Made by a program: the position numbers and the translations under genes
Notes under the pieces: model-generated
Databases searched by the model: none
Told to the model about the DNA's origin: nothing
What the model saw: the letters and a program-made list of their open reading frames with translations, nothing else
Assembly: GCA_037141055.1 (NCBI GenBank)
Contig: JBAXDH010000003.1
Span: 20,162-84,161 of the forward strand
Origin: CAIVAT01 sp037141055
GTDB lineage: Bacteria > Bacteroidota > Bacteroidia > Bacteroidales > FEN-979
Direction of reading: 5' to 3'
DNA length: 64,000 bases
In this document: positions 35,871-44,365 of the stretch, in pieces
Position numbering within the stretch: the first letter of the stretch is position 1
Layout of the letters: each line of letters opens with the position of its first letter

Positions 35871-37028
35871 CTAATCAAATTTCAGAGTTATCTGCACGAT
35901 CTCCGGCCTGTTGCCGAGCCTGACCGGCGGTCCCCAGGTACCGAAACCGGTCGACACGTAAAAATGGGTTTTTCCGATCAGTTTATATCCGCGGCTTATT
36001 TCGTACATGGCAGTCGTAATATAATTGAACGGCCACATTTGCCCGTGATGGGTGTGACCTGAAAGCTGCAGATCAACACCTTCTTCTACGGTCCGTTCAA
36101 GGTTGAACGGTTGGTGATCCATCAGTATAACCGGGAAAGACCGGTCAACCTGCTGTATCAGTTCACGGAGTTCCTTTCGTTTCTTCCCGGTGAATCGCGA
36201 ACGGTCGCGGTCTTCACGCCCAACGATATAGAATCGGTTGTCAATAAACAAAGCGGTATCCCGGATTACAGTGACACCATGCTCCCGCAGATATTTAACA
36301 GCCGGTTCAACACCGCCGATATATTCATGGTTCCCGGTAATGGCATACACGCCGAGTTTCGACCTGATCTCCATCAGGTTTGCCCCGAGGTTGTTCATGA
36401 TCACGGGGGCAAGGTCTTCATCCACCACATCACCGGCAAAAAGTACGATGTCCGGATGCAGCCCGTTGATTGTTTCAACAAGCCTGTTTGCTTTCCTCCT
36501 GGAGATGATGGTCCCGAGGTGAATGTCGGATGCCATGACGATTCTAAGCGTTTTTTCTCCGCTTACTTTTTTTCCGACATGCAACTCCAGTTTCCTGACA
36601 AGCGGAATCCTGGCATTTATAAAACCACCCGCAACGATGAGGGAAACCAGCGAGAGCGAAATAAACAGCACCGTCAGCTTTGTTTGCGCGTAATCCGTGT
36701 AAAACGATTGCGGGAAAATGTGCAAAAAATGGTTCAGAACCCTGGCGAAATCTATAAACAACGCTACCAGGATAAAATAGAGCATAAATGCCAGCCAGAA
36801 GGAACCGATCCATGTCATGACCCCTGTGAATCCGAATGGATAAGTACGTTCAAGAATTCTCGCAAGAACAAACGTAAATGCAACGCTCCAGAATATCGCA
36901 ATATACCATGGGCGCCAGGCAGAACCTGCCGGGATCGCCTGCAAACCGCGTATGAAAATATAACTGTTGACCAGTCCGTAAACCACCAGGACGATCGTGA
37001 TAAATACTACAAATGCACCTGTTTTCAA
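35871..37028 (-). CDS. Membrane-anchored metallophosphoesterase (YaeI-like)
   Basis: Calcineurin-type phosphoesterase with four or five N-terminal membrane helices (residues 1-145) and a cytoplasm- or periplasm-facing catalytic domain. The dimetal motifs are all present: MASDIHLG, LFAGDVVDED, AITGNHEY, LMDHQP, and SGHTHHGQMWP. YaeI-type members hydrolyse lipid-linked or phosphodiester substrates; the actual one here is unknown. At 385 residues it has the usual length. It is probably cotranscribed with the M23 peptidase gene, which suggests envelope maintenance. Confidence 0.92.
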   Translation of the reverse strand: MKTGAFVVFITIVLVVYGLVNSYIFIRGLQAIPAGSAWRPWYIAIFWSVAFTFVLARILERTYPFGFTGVMTWIGSFWLAFMLYFILVALFIDFARVLNHFLHIFPQSFYTDYAQTKLTVLFISLSLVSLIVAGGFINARIPLVRKLELHVGKKVSGEKTLRIVMASDIHLGTIISRRKANRLVETINGLHPDIVLFAGDVVDEDLAPVIMNNLGANLMEIRSKLGVYAITGNHEYIGGVEPAVKYLREHGVTVIRDTALFIDNRFYIVGREDRDRSRFTGKKRKELRELIQQVDRSFPVILMDHQPFNLERTVEEGVDLQLSGHTHHGQMWPFNYITTAMYEISRGYKLIGKTHFYVSTGFGTWGPPVRLGNRPEIVQITLKFD

Positions 37029-37170
37029 TGTTTTTATTCCTTTTTTCGTTTTTCCCGTGGCAAAGTTACCGTTAATAAAAATATACTTCTAAATTTGTTT
37101 CCCGGAAGTGACCTCATCCTCAACCAAACCGGATGCTTTTTGATGTTTCATTAATTTATAAAAACGAAAA

Positions 37171-38904
37171 ATGATAGAAACGGGTTTTGTTCTAAGCTGG
37201 ATTGATTACACGATCATGATCGTCTATTTTGCGTTTGTGCTGGGCATCGGCTGGGCCCTGAAACGATACATGAAAGATGCCAATGCTTTCCTCGAAGCCG
37301 GTCGTTCCATGCCGGCATGGGTTGCAGGGCTGGCTTTTATTTCAACCAACCTTGGCGCACTCGAAGTCATGGGCATGACGGGCTCCGGAGCAAAATACGG
37401 CATGCTTACAACGCACTTTTACTGGGTCGGTGCCATTCCTGCCATGGTTTTCCTGGCTTTGTTCATGATGCCATTCTACTACGGATCGAAGGCGCGGTCG
37501 GTGCCTGAATATCTCAAACTGAGGTTTGATGAGAAGACCCGCGGACTTAACGCCATCCTCTTTGCCGTGATGACCATCCTCGCCTCCGGGATTTCAATGT
37601 ATGCCCTGGCTATCCTGATGGAAAAAGTACTTGGATGGAACTTTCACCTGAGCCTGGTCCTTTCCGCGGCCATCGTCCTCGGATACACCTACCTGGGAGG
37701 CCTTTCCTCTGCCATTTACAATGAAGTTCTGCAGTTCTTTATCATTGTGATCGGCCTGTTGCCGATTGTTATTCTTTGTCTGCAGGACCTGGGAGGATGG
37801 TCGGGAATGAAAGAACAGCTGGCACCCATCGTTACCGCTAAAGGATTTGCACCAGACACCTGGACAACCACCTGGAAATACACCGGATCGGCCAGCGCCA
37901 ACCCTTTGGGCGTTGAATGGTATGGCATCGCTGCCGGGCTGGGCTTCGTGCTGTCATTCGGATACTGGTGCACCAACTTCCTGATCGTTCAGCGTGCCAT
38001 GTCGGCCGAATCGCCGACCGCAGCCAGGAACACCCCGCTCATCGGTGCTTTACCCAAGATGTTCATCCCGTTTTTGATCATTGTTCCCGGAATCGCCGCG
38101 CTGGTATTGCTGAACAAGCAGGGTTCCGGTTTCGTGCTGCCGGAAATTTCCCCGGGCCATTACAATTATGATTATACCATCATCGCCCTGTTGAAGCAAT
38201 ACCTGCCGGCAGGGGTGCTCGGGCTTGGCATTACCGCACTGCTGGCCTCATTCATGTCTGGAATGGCCGGGAATGTTTCGGCTTTCAACACAGTATGGAC
38301 CTACGATATTTACCAAAGTTACATACGCCCTGTTACGGCAGATAAAGTGGCGGATGACAAGCATTACCTCTTTGTCGGCAGGATGGCCACCATCTTTGGC
38401 GTAATCGTCAGCATTGCCGCAGCATACCTGGCAAGTTTGTTCGGGAACATCATGGACTTTCTCCAAACCATCTTCTCGATGATCAACGCGCCATTGTTTG
38501 CCGTGATCTTCCTCGGAATGTTCTGGAAGAGGACGACGGGTCATGGAGCGTTCACCGGTTTGCTTGCCGGATTCTTTATTGCGCTCCTTCACCACGGAAT
38601 GACGGTTCCCGCTGGAGCTGCAACCCTTGTTAAAGGAGGATGGATATGCAACCTGCATACCTATCCTGTAGAGATGGCACAGAATTTCTGGACCGCCATC
38701 TTTGCATTCACGACAAGCGCCCTCGTCACCGTATTCCTGTCACTGGCCACAAAGCAAAAGAAATCGGACGAAGACCTCAAAGGACTTGTATACACGTTAA
38801 CGCCTAAAGTCATAGAAACAAACGTTCCCTGGTACCAGCGTTCATCGACCCTGGCCATCGTGGTACTGACAATCGGGACGATTTTAACCATCATGTTCTG
38901 GTAA
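37171..38904 (+). CDS. Sodium:solute symporter (SSS/SLC5 family)
   Basis: Sodium-coupled transporter with about 13-14 membrane segments in 577 residues. Family marks include WVAGLAFISTNLGALEVMGMTGSGAKYGM in the first core helix (unwound substrate/sodium region), ARSVPEYLKLRFD, YTYLGGLSSAIYNEVLQFFIIV and LGLGITALLASFMSGMAGNVSAFNTVWTYDIYQSYI. The sequence looks closer to the sugar-transporting branch than to proline or pantothenate carriers. With galK and galM within 8 kb, a hexose substrate is attractive but unproven. A 70-residue membrane protein gene follows. Confidence 0.93.
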   Translation: MIETGFVLSWIDYTIMIVYFAFVLGIGWALKRYMKDANAFLEAGRSMPAWVAGLAFISTNLGALEVMGMTGSGAKYGMLTTHFYWVGAIPAMVFLALFMMPFYYGSKARSVPEYLKLRFDEKTRGLNAILFAVMTILASGISMYALAILMEKVLGWNFHLSLVLSAAIVLGYTYLGGLSSAIYNEVLQFFIIVIGLLPIVILCLQDLGGWSGMKEQLAPIVTAKGFAPDTWTTTWKYTGSASANPLGVEWYGIAAGLGFVLSFGYWCTNFLIVQRAMSAESPTAARNTPLIGALPKMFIPFLIIVPGIAALVLLNKQGSGFVLPEISPGHYNYDYTIIALLKQYLPAGVLGLGITALLASFMSGMAGNVSAFNTVWTYDIYQSYIRPVTADKVADDKHYLFVGRMATIFGVIVSIAAAYLASLFGNIMDFLQTIFSMINAPLFAVIFLGMFWKRTTGHGAFTGLLAGFFIALLHHGMTVPAGAATLVKGGWICNLHTYPVEMAQNFWTAIFAFTTSALVTVFLSLATKQKKSDEDLKGLVYTLTPKVIETNVPWYQRSSTLAIVVLTIGTILTIMFW

Positions 38905-38963
38905 AAGAACAATGAAAACAATGAAGACAATGAAAACAATTTATACAATGAGAGCAATGCAAT
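38905..38963. repeat. Period-9 short tandem repeat (GAAAACAAT), about six units
   Basis: Nonamers GAAAACAAT, GAAGACAAT, GAAAACAAT, TTATACAAT and GAGAGCAAT follow one another from directly after the symporter stop codon. A diverged first unit precedes and a partial one follows. The array is roughly the reverse complement of the one at 39003-39029. Confidence 0.7.
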
Positions 38964-39002
38964 GATATTGAAGAACAGGTCACTTAAAATGACACAATTT
39001 CT

Positions 39003-39029
39003 GCATTGCTTGCATTGTTTGCATTCTTT
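39003..39029. repeat. Period-9 short tandem repeat (GCATTGTTT), three units, inverted relative to 38905-38963
   Basis: Units GCATTGCTT, GCATTGTTT and GCATTCTTT. Their reverse complement aligns with the array 40-100 bases upstream, so the transcript after the symporter gene could fold into a long imperfect hairpin. A small GTCA/TGAC pairing lies between the arrays. Confidence 0.65.
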
Positions 39030-39049
39030 AAATTATTAATTCAGCAATT

Positions 39050-39262
39050 ATGGGTATAGATATAAAATTTCCGATCGGCCTGATGTTCTCCATCCTGGGA
39101 CTCCTGCTTACCGTTTTCGGACTGTTTACAAGCGGCGACAGTGCTTTGTATGCCAGGTCGCTGGGCATCAACATCAACCTGTGGTCGGGATGCGGCATGC
39201 TGGTCTTCGGGCTTATCATGCTGTTTTTTTCCTGGAAAAGCAAGAAAGCCAAAACCCAATGA
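39050..39262 (+). CDS. Small two-helix membrane protein next to the symporter
   Basis: A 70-residue protein with two hydrophobic helices (residues ~8-26 and ~46-63) joined by a loop SGDSALYARSLGININLWSG and ending in a basic tail. I recognise no named family. Small proteins of this shape often follow SSS symporter genes in Bacteroidota and related phyla, so an accessory role to the transporter is the best guess. It is 145 bases after the symporter stop codon, with repeat arrays between, and 1 base before the alkyltransferase gene. Confidence 0.75.
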   Translation: MGIDIKFPIGLMFSILGLLLTVFGLFTSGDSALYARSLGININLWSGCGMLVFGLIMLFFSWKSKKAKTQ

Positions 39263-39263
39263 T

Positions 39264-39755
39264 ATGAACCCGATGCACAGAGCCTTCCTGAAGACGCCCA
39301 TCGGGCACATTGAGGTCACCGGCTCGGAGAATGGCATACGTTCGTTGTATTTCCTTGATTTCAAGGTCAGGCCGCAACATGTGCCATCGTGCCTGCGGTC
39401 GTGCATCGATCAGCTTGAGGAGTATTTCCACGGATCACGGCGAAAGTTTGACCTTAAACTTGACCTGGAGGGATCGCAATTCCAGCTCAGAGTCTGGGAT
39501 GAACTGTTGAAAATCAACTTCGGAACCACAGTTTCATACATGGAACTGGCACGCAGGATGGACAATCCCGGGGCGATTCGCGCTGTTGGCGGCGCCAACG
39601 GGCACAACCCTGTATCCGTCATCGTGCCGTGCCACCGCATCATCGGATCAAATGGCAGGCTGATCGGATACCGCGGCGGGCTGAAGCGCAAGAAATGGCT
39701 CCTGGAACATGAACATGCCTTTGCCCAGCGCGACCTTTTCTACGGGAAAGCGTGA
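39264..39755 (+). CDS. ogt: Methylated-DNA--[protein]-cysteine S-methyltransferase
   Basis: Suicide DNA-repair protein that transfers alkyl groups from O6-alkylguanine to its own cysteine. The active site is in VIVPCHRIIGSNGRLIGYRGG, with the helix-turn-helix preceding it (TVSYMELARRMDNPGAIRAVGGANGHNP). The start at 39264 gives 163 residues; upstream in-frame sequence overlaps the small membrane protein gene and has no family similarity. An ATG at 39273 is a possible alternative. Short N-terminal domain, as in Ogt-type proteins rather than Ada fusions. Confidence 0.94.
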   Translation: MNPMHRAFLKTPIGHIEVTGSENGIRSLYFLDFKVRPQHVPSCLRSCIDQLEEYFHGSRRKFDLKLDLEGSQFQLRVWDELLKINFGTTVSYMELARRMDNPGAIRAVGGANGHNPVSVIVPCHRIIGSNGRLIGYRGGLKRKKWLLEHEHAFAQRDLFYGKA

Positions 39756-39779
39756 CATACATGATTTAACATCATTCCC

Positions 39780-42614
39780 ATGAAAAAACTTCTCCTTTGC
39801 GCCGGGGTGCTTTTGGTCATTTCCATGAACGCTTATTCGCAGTGGATCAAGGATGCCGAATTCGACCTGCACGATCCGTTTACGCTGAAGACCATCCGGA
39901 CAGTTAAGTTCAAAACCATTGAAATCCCCGGAACCCTGCCACTTTTTTCAGTGGTTGTTGACAGTGTTTTGCACAAGACCGTCAGCAGTACAATAATGAA
40001 GGATGACACGGTATTCTTCGTTTTAGCCGACAGCATCCAGGGTTGGGCGACCCGTGACAGGAATTCGTGGCCAGGGATTAAATTCACTGTCCGATTTAAA
40101 AACCATGGAAAAGGTATTCACAGGGTGGAAAACCTTGTTCCATTGGGTCAAAGCAGGGAGAAAGTGTACATTACTGCATCAGGTTCGAAGGAATGGCCGG
40201 GTTACCTGTGCAGGTCAAAGTTGTATCGCCCGGGATACGGGCCGGTAGGAGTGGTGCTTCCGGATAATGCATGGCACCTGGGATTTGCCGATTTACCTGT
40301 AAATGACACACTGTCGATTGTAGCACTGGCCCGCAGGGGTAACCGTGATAAGGATCACACCGAAATTGACCGCTGGGCGGTGACCCTGAAACCCGGGGGC
40401 TGGGCGGAATATTCCATATACCTTGATTGCCACAAAGATGACTGGCACGCCGGCATGCGCCTGATGTTTGAGCGCAGATGGTTGTATGATCTCCAGGATT
40501 TCGACAACAGCATGTTCCTGCGGAGTGATCTCGCGTGGATGAAAAACAGTTACATCATGCTGCTCCAGTTTGCCTGGGATAAAAAGTATTATGACTATGG
40601 GAAGCAGGAATACACCTTTTACCGCAATCTCTTTGAATACGACTCGCTAACCGGCGGGTACGACATCTATACACTCTGGCCGACCTGGCCGAGGCTTGGG
40701 CTCGATCAGCGGAACCAGTGGGATATGTACCGCGACCTTCCGGGAGGAATTGCCGAACTGCGCAAACAGGTGGATTTCACACACAAGGCCGGGAAAAAAT
40801 ACTTCATTTCCTTCAATCCGTGGGATGAAGGAACCCGTAAGGAAGACCAGTTAAAAGGGATGGAAGACCTGTTGCGGGCTACTGATGCCGATGGTGTTGT
40901 GCTCGACACCAAAGGATCATCCAGCATTGAACTGCAGGCCGCCGCGGATAAAGTCAGGCCCGGCATCATCATGTACAGCGAAGGGATGGCAGTGCCGAAA
41001 GATATGCCGGGCGTCGTCAGCGGCAGGGTGCATGATGCCCTGGTGATGCCGCCACCACTGAACCTGAACAAACTGATCAAACCCGATTTCGCCATCTTCA
41101 GGGTTTTGCAACTCGCGGATGACCGGCTTCACCGGGAACTGGCCATTTCATTTTTCAACGGCTACGGGGTGGAAATTAATACCATGCGTCCGGGCAGGCC
41201 TGAATGGATCAGGGAGGAATTCACCTATTTAGGCCGCACCACGCGCATTCTGCGCGAAAATAAGGAGGCCTTCACCAATGGATCGTTTGAACCCCTGCTG
41301 CCAACACTCATTGATTCTGTGTATGTAAACCGTTGGGATGCCATGGCTAAAAGGATCTTTACGATCTACAGCGTCAATCCCAAAGGGTGTAACGGAAAAC
41401 TTTTTGAACTGACCGATCCTTCCGGGAATCAGCCCGCTGCAAAAATTGTTGGAAACTACCATTATGTTGACCTTTGGAATCACGAGGAAATAAAGCCGGT
41501 TATCGAAAATGACAGGGTATTTATTCCTGTGAAGATCGATGCGTTTGATGCTGCCTGGCTGAATACCCGCCGGGAGGGCAATGTGGGTTGCATTGCAGTG
41601 TTTACCAACGACCTGTACGTTGACCAAAAGGGAAGCATCCTGACGTTCAGAGGCAATGACCTCTCTTCTGATAAAATTGTACTGACCGGTGAAAACCCCT
41701 CATACCATTCAAAGCAGTTTGTTTACCCCGCCACAACATCATCGGTTGATTACAGGACGCTGTTCACTGGTCCCATTAAAAAAATTGTGATCCGGTTATT
41801 TACCGGACCGGACCTGGTTGACGAAAGGGTGGTCACCCCAGGGGTACCTTTTCCCGTTCCTGTTTTAGTCGGGAAAATGGAACAAACATCAAAATGCAGC
41901 AATGCTCCGGATGGCATGGTCGACATTCCCGCCGGCAAATTCCGCTTTTATACGAAACGTGATCCGAACACGCTGGAACCCTTTATTGCATTCCCTGATT
42001 TCAGCGATACCGTAACCATTGCGATGCCGCACTATTGCATGGATAAATATCCTGTCACCAACAAACAGTTTCAACTATTTATCAGGCAATCATCTTACAG
42101 TCCGGCAGATACGACAAATTATCTAAAGCATTGGATTCACGGTGCGCCTCAGAAAGGAATGGAGGATATGCCTGTTGTTTATGTCAGCCCGGCTGATGCA
42201 AAAGCCTATGCAAAGTGGGCGGAAAAGAGACTGCCAACAGAACAGGAATGGCAATATGCAGCCCAGGGAAATCACATGTTTAAATACCCGTGGGGAAACA
42301 TCATGGATTCATTGAAATGCAATTACAACCTCAATTTCACCACCCCGGTGAATAAATTCCCGGAAGGTGCAAGTCCCTTCGGAGTGATGGATATGGTGGG
42401 TAACGTGTGGCAGATGACTTCGGATGTCTATGACAACGGGAGTTACTATTTCAACATCATCCGCGGGGGAAGTTTTTATCATCCGACTCAAAGCATCTGG
42501 TATGTCACCGGCGGCCCGTTACCTGCAGATCATCCCGAGATGTTGTTGCTGATAGGCCCTGGACTAGATCGCAATGCAACAGTAGGCATCCGTTGTGTAA
42601 AAGACGGAGAGTGA
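39780..42614 (+). CDS. Secreted glycosidase-like protein fused to a C-terminal FGE/SUMF domain
   Basis: A 944-residue exported protein (signal peptide MKKLLLCAGVLLVISMNAYSQ). The N-terminal ~230 residues look like a beta-rich domain. The middle resembles a TIM-barrel glycosidase (YDIYTLWPTWPRLGLDQRNQWDMYRDLPGGIAELRKQVDFTHKAGKKYFISFNPWDEG, DADGVVLDTKGSS, IMYSEGMA). From about residue 710 there is a formylglycine-generating-enzyme/SUMF fold (VDIPAGKFRFY, PHYCMDKYPVTNKQFQLFI, YAKWAEKRLPTEQEWQYAAQG, GVMDMVGNVWQMTSDVY, IIRGGSFYHP, GIRCVKD). Such domains in secreted Bacteroidota proteins may be structural or sugar-binding rather than sulfatase-activating. I cannot name the substrate. Confidence 0.75.
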   Translation: MKKLLLCAGVLLVISMNAYSQWIKDAEFDLHDPFTLKTIRTVKFKTIEIPGTLPLFSVVVDSVLHKTVSSTIMKDDTVFFVLADSIQGWATRDRNSWPGIKFTVRFKNHGKGIHRVENLVPLGQSREKVYITASGSKEWPGYLCRSKLYRPGYGPVGVVLPDNAWHLGFADLPVNDTLSIVALARRGNRDKDHTEIDRWAVTLKPGGWAEYSIYLDCHKDDWHAGMRLMFERRWLYDLQDFDNSMFLRSDLAWMKNSYIMLLQFAWDKKYYDYGKQEYTFYRNLFEYDSLTGGYDIYTLWPTWPRLGLDQRNQWDMYRDLPGGIAELRKQVDFTHKAGKKYFISFNPWDEGTRKEDQLKGMEDLLRATDADGVVLDTKGSSSIELQAAADKVRPGIIMYSEGMAVPKDMPGVVSGRVHDALVMPPPLNLNKLIKPDFAIFRVLQLADDRLHRELAISFFNGYGVEINTMRPGRPEWIREEFTYLGRTTRILRENKEAFTNGSFEPLLPTLIDSVYVNRWDAMAKRIFTIYSVNPKGCNGKLFELTDPSGNQPAAKIVGNYHYVDLWNHEEIKPVIENDRVFIPVKIDAFDAAWLNTRREGNVGCIAVFTNDLYVDQKGSILTFRGNDLSSDKIVLTGENPSYHSKQFVYPATTSSVDYRTLFTGPIKKIVIRLFTGPDLVDERVVTPGVPFPVPVLVGKMEQTSKCSNAPDGMVDIPAGKFRFYTKRDPNTLEPFIAFPDFSDTVTIAMPHYCMDKYPVTNKQFQLFIRQSSYSPADTTNYLKHWIHGAPQKGMEDMPVVYVSPADAKAYAKWAEKRLPTEQEWQYAAQGNHMFKYPWGNIMDSLKCNYNLNFTTPVNKFPEGASPFGVMDMVGNVWQMTSDVYDNGSYYFNIIRGGSFYHPTQSIWYVTGGPLPADHPEMLLLIGPGLDRNATVGIRCVKDGE

Positions 42615-42621
42615 AAACCCT

Positions 42622-43284
42622 TTATTTTTTAACTTTCTTTTTTAGCGGCGTAATTTTAAACAGAAGGCCAAAACCTGTGCTTATGTTATTCCAGATATAT
42701 TCAGTTGCCCAGGAACTGTTCAAATGACCTTCTGTAGTTAGGTTATAGCCTGCCTGTGAAATGACATAATCCAGGGTGTAATAAAATCCAAACCGTTCGT
42801 TGTCATCAAAAAAAATATTGTATCCAAGTCCGATCACGTTGTTTATATACATATCCGATTCCTTCCATTGAACCGGCGGGATGTTTCCTCCATAATATTT
42901 ATCATAAGAGCCCGAAAATCTTAAATACTGGAAAGAGTAATGAATGAACATATTTTCCCTGCCATAAATATCAAATATATAGAATTTGTAACCGGCTGTC
43001 GCGCCTAACCGGGGATTTATTTTATCCTCGCTGAAGCATAGCGCCTGGGTCTTCACAGGGTAAAGAATACCTGCAGAAAATTCATGTTTGCCTGTTCGTA
43101 TGTATGGAGCGACATAAAACACGCTGATATTCTCCTTCAGGTAGTTCTGGTTTGCCGGGAAGTTGGTAAAGGCGCCGGCAGAGATTCCGAACTCTGATTC
43201 GATACTGTTTGACTGGGGAAAAAGTTCCGGCGAAAATACCAGAATCAGCAGAATAGTTAAAAAAGCTGCAATAAACCTTTTCAT
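42622..43284 (-). CDS. Outer-membrane beta-barrel protein, function unknown
   Basis: A 220-residue protein from the ATG at 43284 (signal peptide through LFPQ), followed by alternating strands with many aromatic residues (FYVAPYIRTGKHEFSAGILYPV, GATAGYKFYIFDI, FIHYSFQYLRFSGSY, GLGYNIFFDDNERFGFYYTLDYVI) and a lysine-rich C-terminus (TPLKKKVKK). It is probably a barrel, but the family is unrecognised. It is the last gene of the eight-gene minus-strand run starting at 55553, 31 bases after the CAP gene. The ATG at 43302 is a less likely start. Confidence 0.7.
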   Translation of the reverse strand: MKRFIAAFLTILLILVFSPELFPQSNSIESEFGISAGAFTNFPANQNYLKENISVFYVAPYIRTGKHEFSAGILYPVKTQALCFSEDKINPRLGATAGYKFYIFDIYGRENMFIHYSFQYLRFSGSYDKYYGGNIPPVQWKESDMYINNVIGLGYNIFFDDNERFGFYYTLDYVISQAGYNLTTEGHLNSSWATEYIWNNISTGFGLLFKITPLKKKVKK

Positions 43285-43315
43285 CGCAATGATTTTTAGC
43301 ACTGGTGCAATTAAA

Positions 43316-44365
43316 TTAACGCTTCAGAAGCCAGGCATCTTTATAAACGGTCTTCTTCACCTCTCTCAACTTTGCCGTTGCCGCTGCTTTATCAGGCGAT
43401 TGAAATACTGAAACCCTGATTTTATCATCACGGGAGAGTACATTCGCATCGGGATAATCTCCGGCTTTCAGCGTTTCTGCGAGTTTATTGGCTGCCTCCA
43501 AAGGAATGCCGGTCTTGACAATGATGTAATAAACAGCAATTGTCGAATCTGCGGGGGTTGCCGGAGTTGCGGGTTTGATTTTTTCTGGTGGCACAGCTTT
43601 CACAGGCAGAGAATCGGCCTTTTTTACCTGTACACTGTCAACTTTGTTAACGATGGTTTTAGCAGGTTTCTGTTTCTTAGGCTTTACCGGAGGGGGCAGG
43701 ACAGGCTTTACAACAGGTATGACGGTATCCTTAACTATTTCCGGCGGTTTGGCACCGCATACATATGGGTCACCTTCAGGATCGTTCGTCTCTCCGAACC
43801 AGGCACAGGCATAGTTTTTATAAACGGCTATTCCGATGGCATTCCATGTTTTTCCCTGCCATTTCCCGGCATTCAGCAGGAAATTGTTAAAATACTCTTC
43901 GGTCTGCCAAACCATGAAGATCGTATCTGTAACCAGCGGGTTGTTCTCCCAGTAAACGATTTCATAAGCCTTCGAAGGGTATTTCGTCAGTTCGCGGGGC
44001 TTATCCCATACAGAACTCTTTTTATTTTCATCTTTCGGATAGCAGAACGGAGTCCAGGAACCTTTGTTCGACCACGAATGAAAATTACAAGCTCCCTGGT
44101 CAGGATGATGGAGAAAAAGATCCTTCACGTGCAGGGCTGCTACATGTGACAGAGATTTTGACAACGGAACAGGAGCGAGGTTATTTTGCCTGCGGTATTC
44201 GTTGATCATGTTGTACAACTTCATTTCACCGGCATTGATGCAAAAGTTTGCAGGAACGGCAGGGCCCTGCTTCACAATCGCCTGACCATGTGCAATGTTG
44301 CATCCCAGGGAAAGAAGGAGTAACATGGAAAAAGTTAACAGGAAGCCTCTGGATTTCATCCGCAT
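43316..44365 (-). CDS. Secreted CAP-domain protein with C-terminal SPOR-like domain
   Basis: Exported (signal peptide ending near IAHGQA) CAP/SCP-PR1 superfamily protein. The CAP domain spans about residues 40-190: MYNMINEYRRQNNLAPVPLSKSLSHVAALHVKDLF, NFHSWSNKGSWTPFCY, YEIVYWENN and the late GIAVYKNYACAWFGE. A proline/lysine-rich linker (KPVLPPPVKPKKQKPAKT) connects to a ~75-residue C-terminal SPOR-like domain (YYIIVKTGIPLEAANKLAETLKAG ... VSVFQSPDKAAATAKLREVKKTVYKDAWLLKR), which binds denuded peptidoglycan in known cases. The ATG at 44365 shares its A with the TAA of the upstream gene (TAATG). Confidence 0.85.
   Translation of the reverse strand: MRMKSRGFLLTFSMLLLLSLGCNIAHGQAIVKQGPAVPANFCINAGEMKLYNMINEYRRQNNLAPVPLSKSLSHVAALHVKDLFLHHPDQGACNFHSWSNKGSWTPFCYPKDENKKSSVWDKPRELTKYPSKAYEIVYWENNPLVTDTIFMVWQTEEYFNNFLLNAGKWQGKTWNAIGIAVYKNYACAWFGETNDPEGDPYVCGAKPPEIVKDTVIPVVKPVLPPPVKPKKQKPAKTIVNKVDSVQVKKADSLPVKAVPPEKIKPATPATPADSTIAVYYIIVKTGIPLEAANKLAETLKAGDYPDANVLSRDDKIRVSVFQSPDKAAATAKLREVKKTVYKDAWLLKR

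Noticed and set aside
36111..37154. A 347-codon ORF antisense to the metallophosphoesterase gene
   Set aside because: It is the reverse strand of a gene with complete family motifs; its composition is rich in Arg, Asn, Gln and His as expected from a shadow frame.
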